Part shown: positions 35,179 to 45,999 of the stretch, one piece after another
Layout: every line of letters starts with the position of its first letter
How positions within the stretch are numbered: position 1 is the stretch's first letter
Made by a program: the position numbers and the translations under genes
The notes under the pieces: generated by a model
Told to the model about the DNA's origin: nothing
The model's database searches: none
Seen by the model: the letters and a program-made list of their open reading frames with translations, nothing else
DNA from: Setoptus koraiensis
Lineage: Eukaryota > Arthropoda
Assembly: GCA_048013815.1 (NCBI GenBank)
Contig: CM106585.1
Location: 17,980,001-18,044,000, forward strand
Direction of reading: 5' to 3'
DNA length: 64,000 nt

Positions 35179-36323
35179 GATCATTACATTTTGTCAATGC
35201 TAATTTAATTACATCATCATCACTATCATCATGTAGATTGTGTCTACATCGATAGTTGTATCTCTTCATCAATGATTTATCTTTGGTATTAGATAACAAA
35301 GCTGATCATATTCATCAAATATTAAATAAAGCGGCCATTTTTTTCGTTACATGTATACGAGTTTACAGTATCTATAAAAAAGAAGGGAAGAATGCAAAAA
35401 GAAGGGGAAACAAGCTGAAAAAATAAGTACAAATCTGTGAAAAGTATCTATGGCTTATAACAAATTGTTGATCTCGTTAGTTCAATTTTGATCATGTTTT
35501 TGCTAACAAAACCATGATTGTTGCTGCTTGCTTCTGTTGCCTACAAGCGAAAAGAATGTTGCTGATATCGGCGGTAACCTGCGTCACATTGCATAGTGGA
35601 ATTGCATAATATATGTCACTTGTCAATAGAAGCCATATCTATAGTTGGTAGCGATTCCGTATAGTCTCGAATAAATCACTCAATCGGCACTGAGGTTAAT
35701 GTCCATGGCGAATGGATTCTCCAATCCGAATGAAGCCAGGCAAAATGGAAAGGATGTCTTTTTATACGTCTGAAATTTGTCACGATGAATGTGAAGGTTA
35801 GCCTAGAAGTGTAGTATATTATTTTTAGTTTGCAGCAACAATTAAAGGATTACCTATAGCTCCTAGCTAGCTGATTGGCGCATTAAGACTTGCTGCTTAT
35901 CGTCGTATTGTATGAGCAAAATATGAACAATAAAAATGACAATAAACACTCAGAACAGACTTGTTTATTGAATCACAATGGAATACTTGAGCTCCAGGTG
36001 AGAGAAACTAATCCTTAGAAGAAAAAAGAAAATCCGTCTGACGTAAGTAATCCAATTTGCAATGCAATGATGGTAGAACAATAAGTCAACTGATTATTGA
36101 CAACTCCGATGATGGATATGGCTCGAAATCTATCCTTTCGAGAGCTATATAAACATAACAAAAACATTCAAATGATCGCAGTTAAAGAAAGAAACAAAGA
36201 ACCCAAAAAAGAACTGGATCAAATCTAAGTCATTTATTCATTGTTGTTGTCGTTCATTTAGTGTTGCTCATAGTGGCAATTAATGTTTTACAAATATAGA
36301 TACCAACAAGATATCACGTAACT
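35179..36323. other. intergenic region
   Basis: 3' UTR of the glycine-rich gene with an AATAAA at 35325-35330, then AT-rich sequence. The SLC17 promoter is at its right end, with a TATATAAA box at 36146-36153. Confidence 0.6.
35325..35330 (+). terminator. poly(A) signal AATAAA
   Basis: Canonical hexamer about 150 bp after the stop codon of the glycine-rich gene. Confidence 0.6.
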
Positions 36324-38557
36324 ATGAGAGGCCACATCAATAGATCTTTATCTTCTAGCGAGGTGCATCCTAGAATGAAGCTAGGTCTGAGGCACAGAGA
36401 GAATTCAACTTTGTCATTGGCCACACTTGTTGGTAACAGGGCCACCACCAAAGCCAATACTTCGGAAGAGAAGAAGCCAGCAACTGATGAAAAACTGGCA
36501 AACAATATCAAGCCAACTTCCGTATTGCCAATGCCTGGGGAGTTGCAACCAAGACGCAATCGGGTAAACAGTAGCTTTCACCAAATGAGATGGGTGGTCA
36601 TTTCCATGTGTGGCACGGGTATGTTTTTGGTATTTTTCTTGAGGCTCAGCATAACGGTGGCCATCATCGATATGGTGAACCAGACTCATGTGCCCGTTTA
36701 TTATCAGTACCCCAATCACACCAATGCTAGCGTCTTAGGCAAGTTAGAAGAGGCTTTAGAGGAGGAGGTAAGTAGGCGTCGAAGTGGTAGCGATTTTCAC
36801 GCCACAGTGAGCATTATAGCCGTAATAATACAATGCATATCCTTCGGTTATTCAAGGTGTTCATATACGACTGGGACAACACAATACAAAACTTTCTCAT
36901 GTCCATCTACATGATAGGTTATGGGGTAAGTGGTTGCGGCGCAGTAGTTAATTTGAAGCCAATCAAAACCTTAATTGCAGCCGTCTAACTTGAAACGATA
37001 AACTTGAAAATTCGCGAACTACACGTCTATTCTTTGTGTCAAGATTCCTCAAGTGCCACTGTCTATTATCATAGAAAAGAGGGGTGGGCTCAAGATAACA
37101 GGTATCAGCCAGACCATTGGTCTGATCGCAACAGCACTAGTGCCCCATGTTGCTCATTTCGGGTGGGGATGGGTGGCTCTGTTGCGTCTTATAACGGGTG
37201 CCGCTCACAGTACCGCATTGGCCGTCGGTATACATATGATCGATCTTTGGATACCGGCTAGTGAAAAATCTATAGCCGTCACCACTTTTCAATTTCTCAG
37301 CAGCACTGGTTATGTGTTCAATCCTCTGCTGAGCGGCTATCTCACTGCGTACAATTGGACCTTCGCCTTCTATGGACCTGCCTTGATAGCATTTATCTGG
37401 GTAATTGTTTGGTTCTCGATCGTGTCCGACAAACCGGAAGATTGTTGGCTGGTCAGTCAGAAGGAGCTGGAATTTATCAAAAGCAACAATAATTATTGTC
37501 AGCAGCCGTCGTGTAAGCTGGCGGGCGAGGCAAAAAAAGATGCTGAATTCCCATGGAAGAAATTTGCCAAAACTCCATGCGTTTACGCGTTTCTATTTAT
37601 ATGGGTGATGCATTGCAGCACTGGTCTAGGTTTCGCCTTTATGCTGCCCAGATTTCTCATGTCGAGCGGCATTGGCGTTGATGATATTTCCGAAAATGGT
37701 CGAGTGAATTTCTATATACAATTGGGCTCGTTAATGAGTTACATTTGGGGCTATACTCTTTTTTCGTATCTATTGAAGAAGAATTTCTCAAGGATCAATG
37801 CACGACGAGTGGTGTACACACTTTGTAAGTATCGTTGCTTGTTTGTTTGTCGAACACAATGAATATCATCAATGTGATATTTTAATAGCTGTTCATTATT
37901 ACTGTTTGTGTATTGCGAAGCTGCTGGCTTTGCCGCCCTCGGTTGGATATTGCCAAGCTTTGTTGATGGCAGTCCCGTCTGGATGTGCCTCATGAATCGA
38001 ATTGCACAACCAATAACCGAGGTAATTGTTTTGGGGTCTGTTATGGACAATTTCAGCGCGGCCGGTATATCCACCAGTGTGTTCGGAATATTAAATACGT
38101 TGGCGAATTGTGCCAATTTCCCAGTGGGTGTCACTCTAGGGAAGCTTCTGGATGTTTACGTTAGTATATCGCACCCTCTTCAGTCACATCCACTCACATA
38201 CGTCATGTAAAGACTCACGTATGCGATTGGTTGGTTACTGACCAAAGTGTCAAATTGCTTCCATTATTAACTGCGTACCTCGATTATTAATTGTCTACTC
38301 AATGCAAACAGGAGGAAAGTCTCACTTGTTGGCATCTTATGCTTTCGGCAATGAGTCTGGTTCTTGTTTTGTCGCTAGTGACCTACTATATAATGATTGA
38401 TACGGTGCCCATCAAGTTCGACGACACCAACAGCAACACCGATATAGAGAGTGGCGAAGAGAAGGATCCAGTGGGCCCCGTGGCTGTGCAGCCCATAAAG
38501 GTAGCCAACATAGGATCAACCGAACCGAACGTGACCGACAACAAGACCGTTAGATAG
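36324..38557 (+). CDS. SLC17-type anion transporter (sialin/VGLUT-like)
   Basis: Five exons, 36324-36767, 36857-36925, 37044-37824, 37921-38159 and 38312-38557, join in frame to 592 residues. The major-facilitator signatures of SLC17 are clear: a lumenal glycosylatable loop after the first helix (NHTNAS), then a YDWD/IQNFLMSIYMIGYG segment running into IPQVPLSIIIEKRGG. Further on are HMIDLWIPASEKSIAVTTFQ, the gate-like FAFYGPALIAFIWVIVWFSI and SDKPED, and a late helix pair containing GISTSVFGILNTLANCANFP. SLC17 members move phosphate, sialic acid, urate or glutamate across plasma or vesicle membranes; the exact substrate cannot be read here. The N-terminus (about 85 residues) and acidic C-terminus are long for the family. 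The TATA box 175 bp upstream suits the start. Confidence 0.9.
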
Positions 38558-40661
38558 CAGCAAACAGGATGTGATGAATAGACGCCAACGTTATTTTTTT
38601 CAAAACCCGATCAAGATCCATCCCATACGCGGTACAATAATCTTAATCACATTATCAATATTGCTAAATAAGATTGTTGAGTCATTTCCAGAATGATTGA
38701 ATGATTCGGTGTAGGTGCAATAAAAGAATGGATTGAGAATTTACTCACATTGTTTTGTATTCGTGGCCGAATATACTGCCAAAATAAGAGAACTAGTCAA
38801 CAGGGAGTGGCTGTTTTTGCTGATTTGAAATCAAATGAAGCAACAATAACGCGCGATTGCGAGCCAACTCTTGTAACATTTATACATTTGCAATGTTTGT
38901 ATCATGCGTGGCGTCATCGTCGGTCATTGGTGCCAGTGACACCATTCCAAGTCAAATCAATATATAAATAATTATATATTGATAAATTATATTATAAATA
39001 GTTGATTATAAAGATGAAGTATGAACACGATGCTATAGCTAATTAAGTAAAGTTAATAAAGTTTATCAATGATTGAACTAGTCAAATGAGCCAATCGAGT
39101 CAATTGAATACATTTACGATGAGAGTAGTCGATCGGCCAGCGGCTGACCATAGCCAGTTATCAATGTTTAGTGATACGCCGACGAGTTTGATGCGTTCAA
39201 AAGATTAATAATCAGGCACGTGATGCCGTATTGTTTGACACATTATCACGCGATTTCCGTCTACTTTAACAAGTAAATCTAAGGCTAGTGTTTAAGAATG
39301 TGCAAGCAAGCAACAAGGAACAGCAAACCGATCGTATCAAGTTCTGCAGTTGTCGGCCAGACTGGGACCAAGTTACATATGACTATGTGGCCATGACGAC
39401 CAAGCCAGCCGTAGGCGACAGCACAGTGATAATCACTTGCGATCAGACGTCGCTTCTCGATAGTTGCTTTCCTTTTGCCCGGTTGAATTGTGTCTGTTGA
39501 ACTTGCTGTTGGTTAGACAAAACTCGTCGATTGAAGGAGGCTTTGTCTCACCGAGCTGGCAACTGTATCCGATGACGTCGAGTGTAGAGTCAGAGCTAGC
39601 ATACAACGTTGTGACTTCGCTCTAACTAGCATGCTTTGCGACACATTTTGGCCACATCCGGACCATGCCTGGGCTGTCACTGGCGTGTTGCAAAGTTGAC
39701 ATGGCGATCAACAACAACAACAAGAGGGGCCTCCAGAAGTAACAATACAGCGAGAATTTCTTGCTGATCGGATGAGATGCATCACTAAAGAGTCGACCAG
39801 CAGGAGCTCTGGCGGCCGCGCTGCCGCGAGAACTAGAGGCGATTGTACGAGGCTATTGAATGACAATTTTATCTGTTATTTTATTCGTTCTTAGGATTAG
39901 CTGGATCACAGTATAACAATCAACTAATTCCAAAAGATTTTACGAATTTCACGAAGAGGTGCTCACAGGGTCATCGGCAGGAGCGCCCAAGTGCGAAAAT
40001 TTGGATTTTGTTCAAATTTGGCGCCGCTCCGATATAATTGTGCACCGCAATTGTGAATAGCAAGCAGAGCGAGTGCAAGAGCGAGAATTTATGTGGATTA
40101 GAGGCGCACAATGCGCTGCTTTTGTATGGAATGGTCGGTGAGCATTGCTAACCCAGACTAAATATATATATATATCCCCGATATGACGAGATGTGGTGGT
40201 TTATTTCCGACGTGAACGACAACAACAACAACGACAACGACAACAACAACAACGCCGTCGCCCCTATTCATGCACACACACACACGAACAATAGTTGTAT
40301 AGTGCGAATTACAACAAGATTATTTAGTTAAGACATCACGGTGCATCAGTCGGCCAGAGGCAAACAACGCCAACAACAACGCCGATATCCTGACGTGTGT
40401 GAATATACTACAGTGTAGTTGTGAGCAACAACCAGACTTTAAAGAGCACGCCAGAGACAATTGTTAACCGCAACGAGTTGCTAACGAACTATTATATTCA
40501 CAAACGTTTATTTGCGACGAGCGAGCGAGCACTAGATAAAGCGAGAGAGAGAGAGAGAGAGAGAGAGAGCGACAGAGCGAGCGAGACTGAGGTCGCCACC
40601 AGCATTCTTAATATTATTGATCTACGCCAGTGGGAACAATACAATCACAACCAAAATTATC
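38558..40661. other. intergenic region and probable 5' UTR
   Basis: Little structure up to about 40.2 kb. Then CAA-rich and CA microsatellite stretches and a pure (GA)n tract at 40544-40569 lead into the Q/N-rich gene. Likely its promoter and long 5' UTR. Confidence 0.5.
40544..40569. repeat. (GA)n tract
   Basis: Thirteen GA units; a possible GAGA-factor-type site upstream of the Q/N-rich gene. Confidence 0.85.
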
Positions 40662-42805
40662 ATGGCTTCGTATGATAAAAATCCAATTTTTGATTTGCAA
40701 AGAGTGGTAATGAAACAACGCCAACTACTATTGTTACAACAACAACAACTATTGCAGCAGCAGCAACAACAACAGCGCCAAGAGCCATCTCCGATTTTGG
40801 TGCAGCAGCAGCAGCCGCATCAGCAACTTGATTGCAGTAACAACAATATTGCGGTATCTAATAACAGCAAAAGCACAAACAACGACATTATTAACATTAA
40901 ACAACAATCAGATGATGACAGCAAACTGATGCAAACGCCGTCCGCTGATAGAAACCTCCCGGCGCAAACATTGTCGCCAAACGGCAAGTCGTTGGCAACC
41001 ATTCAAACTAAACAGATACAACAACAACAACAACAACAACAAGATCATCATAATAACAAGTCACACGAAGTCACTACTAAATCAGAGAATCACAACAACA
41101 ATAAGTTAGCAGCAGACACAAAAATAATGGCAAATAATGTAACAGCAGCACCAGCGACACACGACATAGGTGATAACGACGGAGCGTCTCGCCTTCAACA
41201 TGACCACAGCTCAGCCGTCAACGCTGCAGTCATAGATAAACGTAGCAGCAAGGATAGCAACAAAATGGACACCGATTCCTCGGCCCCCAATGAACTGTCT
41301 CCCTCACTGTCTGAGCCATCGTTAGCCAGATCTTCTCCCTCTACAACCAAAGCCGACGTCACTAAAGAAGCACCAACCGCTAAGGTGTTAGACACTTCAA
41401 AATGTAAGCTTACTGGTGATCAATTAAACGGCACCGCAAATGGTAAGCGCCTTCTCTCGGGCGCAGAAGAGCGACGAGAAGAAGAGCGACGAAAAAAAGA
41501 CAATTCGCAGTGTGTTGATCCATGCAACGCAGCCTCAAAAGGTGCCCCCATCTCAGTACCAGTAGCAGCATCAGTAACTGCGCCCATTTCAACCTGCGTG
41601 ACCAACACAAATCTAACTGCGACGCATGACATATCAGCTACGGCTACCACTGACAACATTCGTAATACACCTCAACCATCAACAACAACAACCAGCGCCA
41701 CAACAAACAATAACGCTGGAGATAAATCAGCCCACCCCAAACCAGGTGATCAAACAATCAATAAACCACACAATCAAATCAACGATACCACCAAAACCAG
41801 CCAACAGAATAGATGGAGTGAAAATTATAAAAACATGAAGTTGGATGGTATCATCTTTATTGATCACGATGGCACAATTGTTAATTTTGTTGTTGTCAAA
41901 AGCCCAATGTAAGTAATTGAGTATGATGCTGTGAGTTCTTTCCTATCAGTGCGCAACCAAATATCTAGTCTTGATTTTTAAAGCTTCCGACAGAAACATG
42001 TCATGTGGATATCTCGGGGTCTCAATATAAATACTAATGCTGTCCTCTTCGTACATTCAATACCTCTCTCAACTGATACACTACATTCTAAACATTCTAA
42101 CATTAAATTCACTGTAGTAAAGAGATAGGCGATCCTGTATATAGAACCAAAGTACATTTGGACAAATTCGGTCGGCCAATCCTAGCGCCAGCTCAAACCT
42201 TTGATCAGATGATACAAGCCAAGAGGCGCCAACAAATGTTGTTATACCCAATAAGTTCTTCATCGCGAGCTGTTTCACCATCAGAGTTACTAGCCAACTC
42301 GAACAATCAGGACATGGGTTCTTTCATTATCCACCAAGACACTGCCAGAACAGTAACCACTTCAAGAATTTACACGGGCCGTAGGAGGCCAGCGCGTCGA
42401 AAGAAGGTTCCTACGAAACCTGACTCCTCACGTGGTAGCGGTGCAGGTGTTGGTGTTGGTGGTGGTGGTGGTGGTGGTGGTGGTGTCGGTGCCGGTACCG
42501 GTGCCGGCGCCGGCACCGGTGCTGGTACCGGAACAGTAACAAGTCGACCAAGAAAAAGTTCCAGAAGACCAGTTCGAGGTACATCCAGAAGAAAACTGAC
42601 AGCCAATGCTAGACGTGCTGCTGCAGCCTCGGTTTCTTCGCGCCGGTTTCCGAGGACAAAAGAGGAATGCAAGGTCACCGATCCAGCCGTCCTCAACAGA
42701 ATTTATGGTTCAACTAACAACACCGCCACAACAGCAGCAACAGCAACAACAGCAACAACAACAACAACGACCACGACGACGAACGTTGAGCAAACTGTTG
42801 TCTAA
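40662..42805 (+). CDS. Q/N/T-rich protein with basic Gly-rich C-terminal part
   Basis: Two exons, 40662-41908 and 42118-42805 (phase 2, clean GTAAGT donor), give about 644 residues. The start ATG is in good context (ATCATGGCT). Exon 1 opens with MASYDKNPIFDLQRVVMKQR, then long poly-Gln runs, Asn/Ser/Thr-rich low complexity, and ends in a more ordered part, WSENYKNMKLDGIIFIDHDG. Exon 2 continues with KVHLDKFGRPILAPAQTFDQ, an Arg/Lys-rich stretch, a pure (G/V/A/T)G repeat, another Arg-rich part and poly-Thr. The composition suits a nuclear or RNA-associated regulator, but no known domain is recognised. Poly-Gln/Thr tails next to CAA repeats suggest repeat expansion; the C-terminus is less certain, because another intron could skip the poly-Thr. 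Confidence 0.65.
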
Positions 42806-42988
42806 CTATTCCATGGATTCCATTTGCTTATGTTATACAAGGTCTGATTTAGCCGTTTACCACTTTCCGTACTTCCAACTGTACTACAAGAACACGAGAT
42901 ACGTGGTGATAAGGAGTTGGATATTTGTTCTGTTAAACAGGATTATAGAGGAAGATGAGAAAGATTGAAGCTTGGAAGTGGAAACTTA

Positions 42989-45103
42989 CTATGAGAATTT
43001 CAATTTGATGTCACTAAAATTTAAACCTTTGTTGGCGGAACTAAAAGGATGCTTGTTTTTCAACCCCATCAAGGCAGCTCCTTTACCGGATGCTTGCCAT
43101 ATTTTATAATTGTTGGTGATCATCGTCCAGGTTTGCATGAAGTTTGTATTAAACATGTTGTAATTATGCACTCTTGCTGCCCTGAGCATGTACATAGTGT
43201 ACATTCTGAAATGATATCTTATCCATTCGTCTCCTCCAACCCATTTAGTAACGTCCTGCGACATGAAATCAGTGTCCTCTGTGTGCCTGGTGTAAAAAGA
43301 GCTTTTATTTATGCTATTTTCACCCACAACTTGCTTTATGAGGTAATCCATAAAACGGAGATCCTCGGTTGTTAGAGCAAGGCATTTTCTCAGTTGTGGG
43401 TCGTTAATTTCAATCTTATTCTCATCTATATCCACTATAATATCGTACATGTCTTTCTTTTGCTTAAATAAGAAATTGGTCGCCCCGATCACAAAGCTTT
43501 TGACTCTGGCATCAGCCATTAAATCAAGATAACTAATTGAAAGGTATGGTAGGCAGAAGGATCCGCGAGTAAATATTTGTAATGGTAGACCACATTCCTC
43601 CGGATCCATTCTACATAGTTTGAGGGCATATGGATCATCTACTTGAGAGCCATCTGCCAGTTGATCCTCGTCTGTATAGTTTAATGATTCGTGTGATTCA
43701 TCATCTGTAGTTTGTTCGGCATCATTTGGTTGGGGCTCTATTTGACTAGGTTGTCGGGCATCTGATTCACTTGTACTGACCTTCGAGTTATCATCCAGTT
43801 CTGATGGTTTGCTAGGAGTAATGTTTGATTCATCTAATTCGTCTTTGGTAATAGTCTGAAAACTATCCGAGAAACTGGAATCACATATTATGACTACTTC
43901 CTCTTTTGAAGTATCAAAGAACACTTTATCTTCTCGTAAAGATTTTGAGTGTTCTGAAGTTGAGCTAGTGTTAGCATCAGTTGTATCATCAGAAAGTTTG
44001 AGCGCTTCCAACAAAGCGGGACTCAATTGTAGATCACAAGCTGAATGATTCAGTCCGCCTGATTCTAGTAGTCCGGGAAATAGTGAGCAGAACGACAGAA
44101 TAGTGACACATAATTCTCTGACTGGTGACTTATAGAACAGAATCTTTTTCTCCAGTAGCATGGCCTTATAAAGTACTAATACATTGTTACCAAATTGTGC
44201 TATTAGCGATCTTGCTGATAGTCCCAAGAATATCGATGAATCTTTAATGGAGTTTTTTGTTAGAGTAGAATTGAGATTATCATAGGTTAGTCTGAGAATG
44301 TCCACTTTGCTAAAATCTAGCTCATCAAAATAGGCATGTGTGATCATCTCAAGTTTTGATCTAATAAGTCCAAATAATGGTACTACACTCAATATGCACA
44401 CTGACTTTTGCACTGAGATCCTTGTCATATCATCTGAACGATTCAATAATTTATCAGCTTGTATTTGTCTGTAACAGGCGGTGCCGAAAATTGTTTTGAC
44501 CCCAGAACATTGTTGATGCTGTTGCTTTTGTTTGTCATAATTATTATCACTGGCGGCCTCTTCTTTTTGCCTGGAATTTTTGTTTTCTCCATGCTGGTCC
44601 CGATTATCGTCAGCTACAATGTTACTTTGAGTTTCATCTTTGCAATTATCACTATTGTTGTTGTGTTTCGTTTCATTGTCTATATCGGGCATTGTAAAAT
44701 ATATGGTGTCACTGTCGAAATTGTGAGCTCCATCTGGTAAGCAGAGTAGAGGCAGTGTCTTCCAGCAATTCGGTAATGTAATCGGGTGTTTGCTAGTGGA
44801 AAAGACTCTTCTACTAGGTGGTATAGGCGGATAACAGTAGTCCACTTGATAGCCATGTTTGTGATGGAACCCAACAACCATGATGTGTCTAATGACTCTG
44901 TTCTCGTTGAGTTCATCTGAATTCTTGGGCGCCTCGCTGAGGCCGTCATCACTGTCGTCTTCGTCGTCATTGTTGTTGTCCATCTCAATGTTGTCGTTAC
45001 CGTGCGGATTGGACTCCTCCGACACTTTCTCTTCACTGCTGATTAATTCGTCTTGTTGAGAAGCTGGAGTGCCTGTGAGGTTGGCTCGTGGTTTGTTATT
45101 CAT
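42989..45103 (-). CDS. AVL9: AVL9 homolog (DENN-related trafficking protein)
   Basis: A single frame of 704 residues from the ATG at 45103. It matches AVL9 throughout: HIMVVGFHHKHGYQVDYCYPP (human HIVVVGFHHKKGCQVEFSYPP), LLCLPDGAHNFDSDTIYF, GTACYRQIQA, ISVQKSVCILSVVPLFGLI, ITHAYFDELDFS, LLEKKILFYKSPV and LCSLFPGLLESGG. Later come GLPLQIFTRGSFCLPYLSIS, FVIGATNFLFKQKKD and VGGDEWIRYHFRMYTMYML, ending HPFSSANKGLNFSDIKLKFS. AVL9 works in late secretory and Golgi-derived vesicle traffic and has a DENN-type fold. Differences from human: an acidic N-terminal extension, Asn/Asp-rich inserts in the middle, and loss of the Ser-rich C-terminal tail. A complete lack of introns over 2.1 kb is unusual. Confidence 0.95.
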   Translation of the reverse strand: MNNKPRANLTGTPASQQDELISSEEKVSEESNPHGNDNIEMDNNNDDEDDSDDGLSEAPKNSDELNENRVIRHIMVVGFHHKHGYQVDYCYPPIPPSRRVFSTSKHPITLPNCWKTLPLLCLPDGAHNFDSDTIYFTMPDIDNETKHNNNSDNCKDETQSNIVADDNRDQHGENKNSRQKEEAASDNNYDKQKQQHQQCSGVKTIFGTACYRQIQADKLLNRSDDMTRISVQKSVCILSVVPLFGLIRSKLEMITHAYFDELDFSKVDILRLTYDNLNSTLTKNSIKDSSIFLGLSARSLIAQFGNNVLVLYKAMLLEKKILFYKSPVRELCVTILSFCSLFPGLLESGGLNHSACDLQLSPALLEALKLSDDTTDANTSSTSEHSKSLREDKVFFDTSKEEVVIICDSSFSDSFQTITKDELDESNITPSKPSELDDNSKVSTSESDARQPSQIEPQPNDAEQTTDDESHESLNYTDEDQLADGSQVDDPYALKLCRMDPEECGLPLQIFTRGSFCLPYLSISYLDLMADARVKSFVIGATNFLFKQKKDMYDIIVDIDENKIEINDPQLRKCLALTTEDLRFMDYLIKQVVGENSINKSSFYTRHTEDTDFMSQDVTKWVGGDEWIRYHFRMYTMYMLRAARVHNYNMFNTNFMQTWTMITNNYKIWQASGKGAALMGLKNKHPFSSANKGLNFSDIKLKFS

Positions 45104-45999
45104 GGCTAGAGAAAACAAGAGTAAGGAAATAAATCTCTTTTCGTTTGTCTAGTCCTTTTGGGGGCCTTAGATTGCTCGGTTGCGACATAATCTAGAGGTA
45201 ATCCGGTATATTTCCATGAAACTCCACATACGCCGTGATGTCACCCGTTGCAATCGTTGTGAGACAGGAGAATAGAAATAACAGAATCGAACTAACCAGC
45301 TGACTGCAATTGTGTGCAAATAATGCGCAGTAGACGCTTATTGTTCGGCGTGCAATTGGCGCGCAACAAAAAGTCCATTCGATGCGTTTTCTAGCGTTGG
45401 GGAGCGACATTTTTTCGCTCCGAATCAAAGCGCCACAACCACACAACTCACAATATCGACAACAACCACATGTCAGACGATTACGATACATTGGATAGGT
45501 GAGGATAGATTGGGGACCGTGGTGCCCCAATCTATCTGCACCAAAAAACCCTCAAAATGCACATGTTTTTGCGCTCACTCCCTCAACCAACTCTATGCTA
45601 ATAGTGAGCATTTTGAGCGGTTTGTGGGTGCTGCGGTGGCCGGGTTCGGGGTCGCGAGCACGACTTTTTTAACTTTTTTGTTCTTCATTTTGTAGAGGAA
45701 GAGTTCCTCTATCGATCTGGATGGGCCTATTCGGCGCACGCGGAGCTTTTCTGGACGAAAATCACGTTCGAAAAAAAAGTTTGCCGAGAAATCGCGACAT
45801 AAGGAAAAAGGGGGCCTATCACCGGAAGTTGGGGGGTCGTCCCCTGTCGACTGGTGGTGATCTGTCGAATTATGACATTCACATGCTCCCCGCCCCCTGA
45901 AATAGTTTGAGAAAATACCGTCGAAAATGGAACACATCCTTACTGCATAAGACGTTCATTCGAAGTGTTGTTTCCACTGGTGGGGTCAGAATATAAATT
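45104..45999. other. intergenic region, locally GC-rich
   Basis: Holds the AVL9 promoter on the left, the hairpin at 45504-45536 and a GC-richer stretch at about 45600-45900 unlike its AT-rich surroundings. The ORFs here look accidental. Confidence 0.5.
45504..45536. repeat. perfect 12-bp hairpin
   Basis: GATAGATTGGGG pairs with CCCCAATCTATC around a 9-nt loop. It could be an end of an unrecognised element or a structured UTR. Confidence 0.75.

Noticed and set aside
44459-44740. Hydrophobic plus-strand ORF (93 residues)
   Set aside because: It is antisense to the Asn/Asp-rich insert of AVL9; the hydrophobic run is the complement of AAC/GAT-rich codons.
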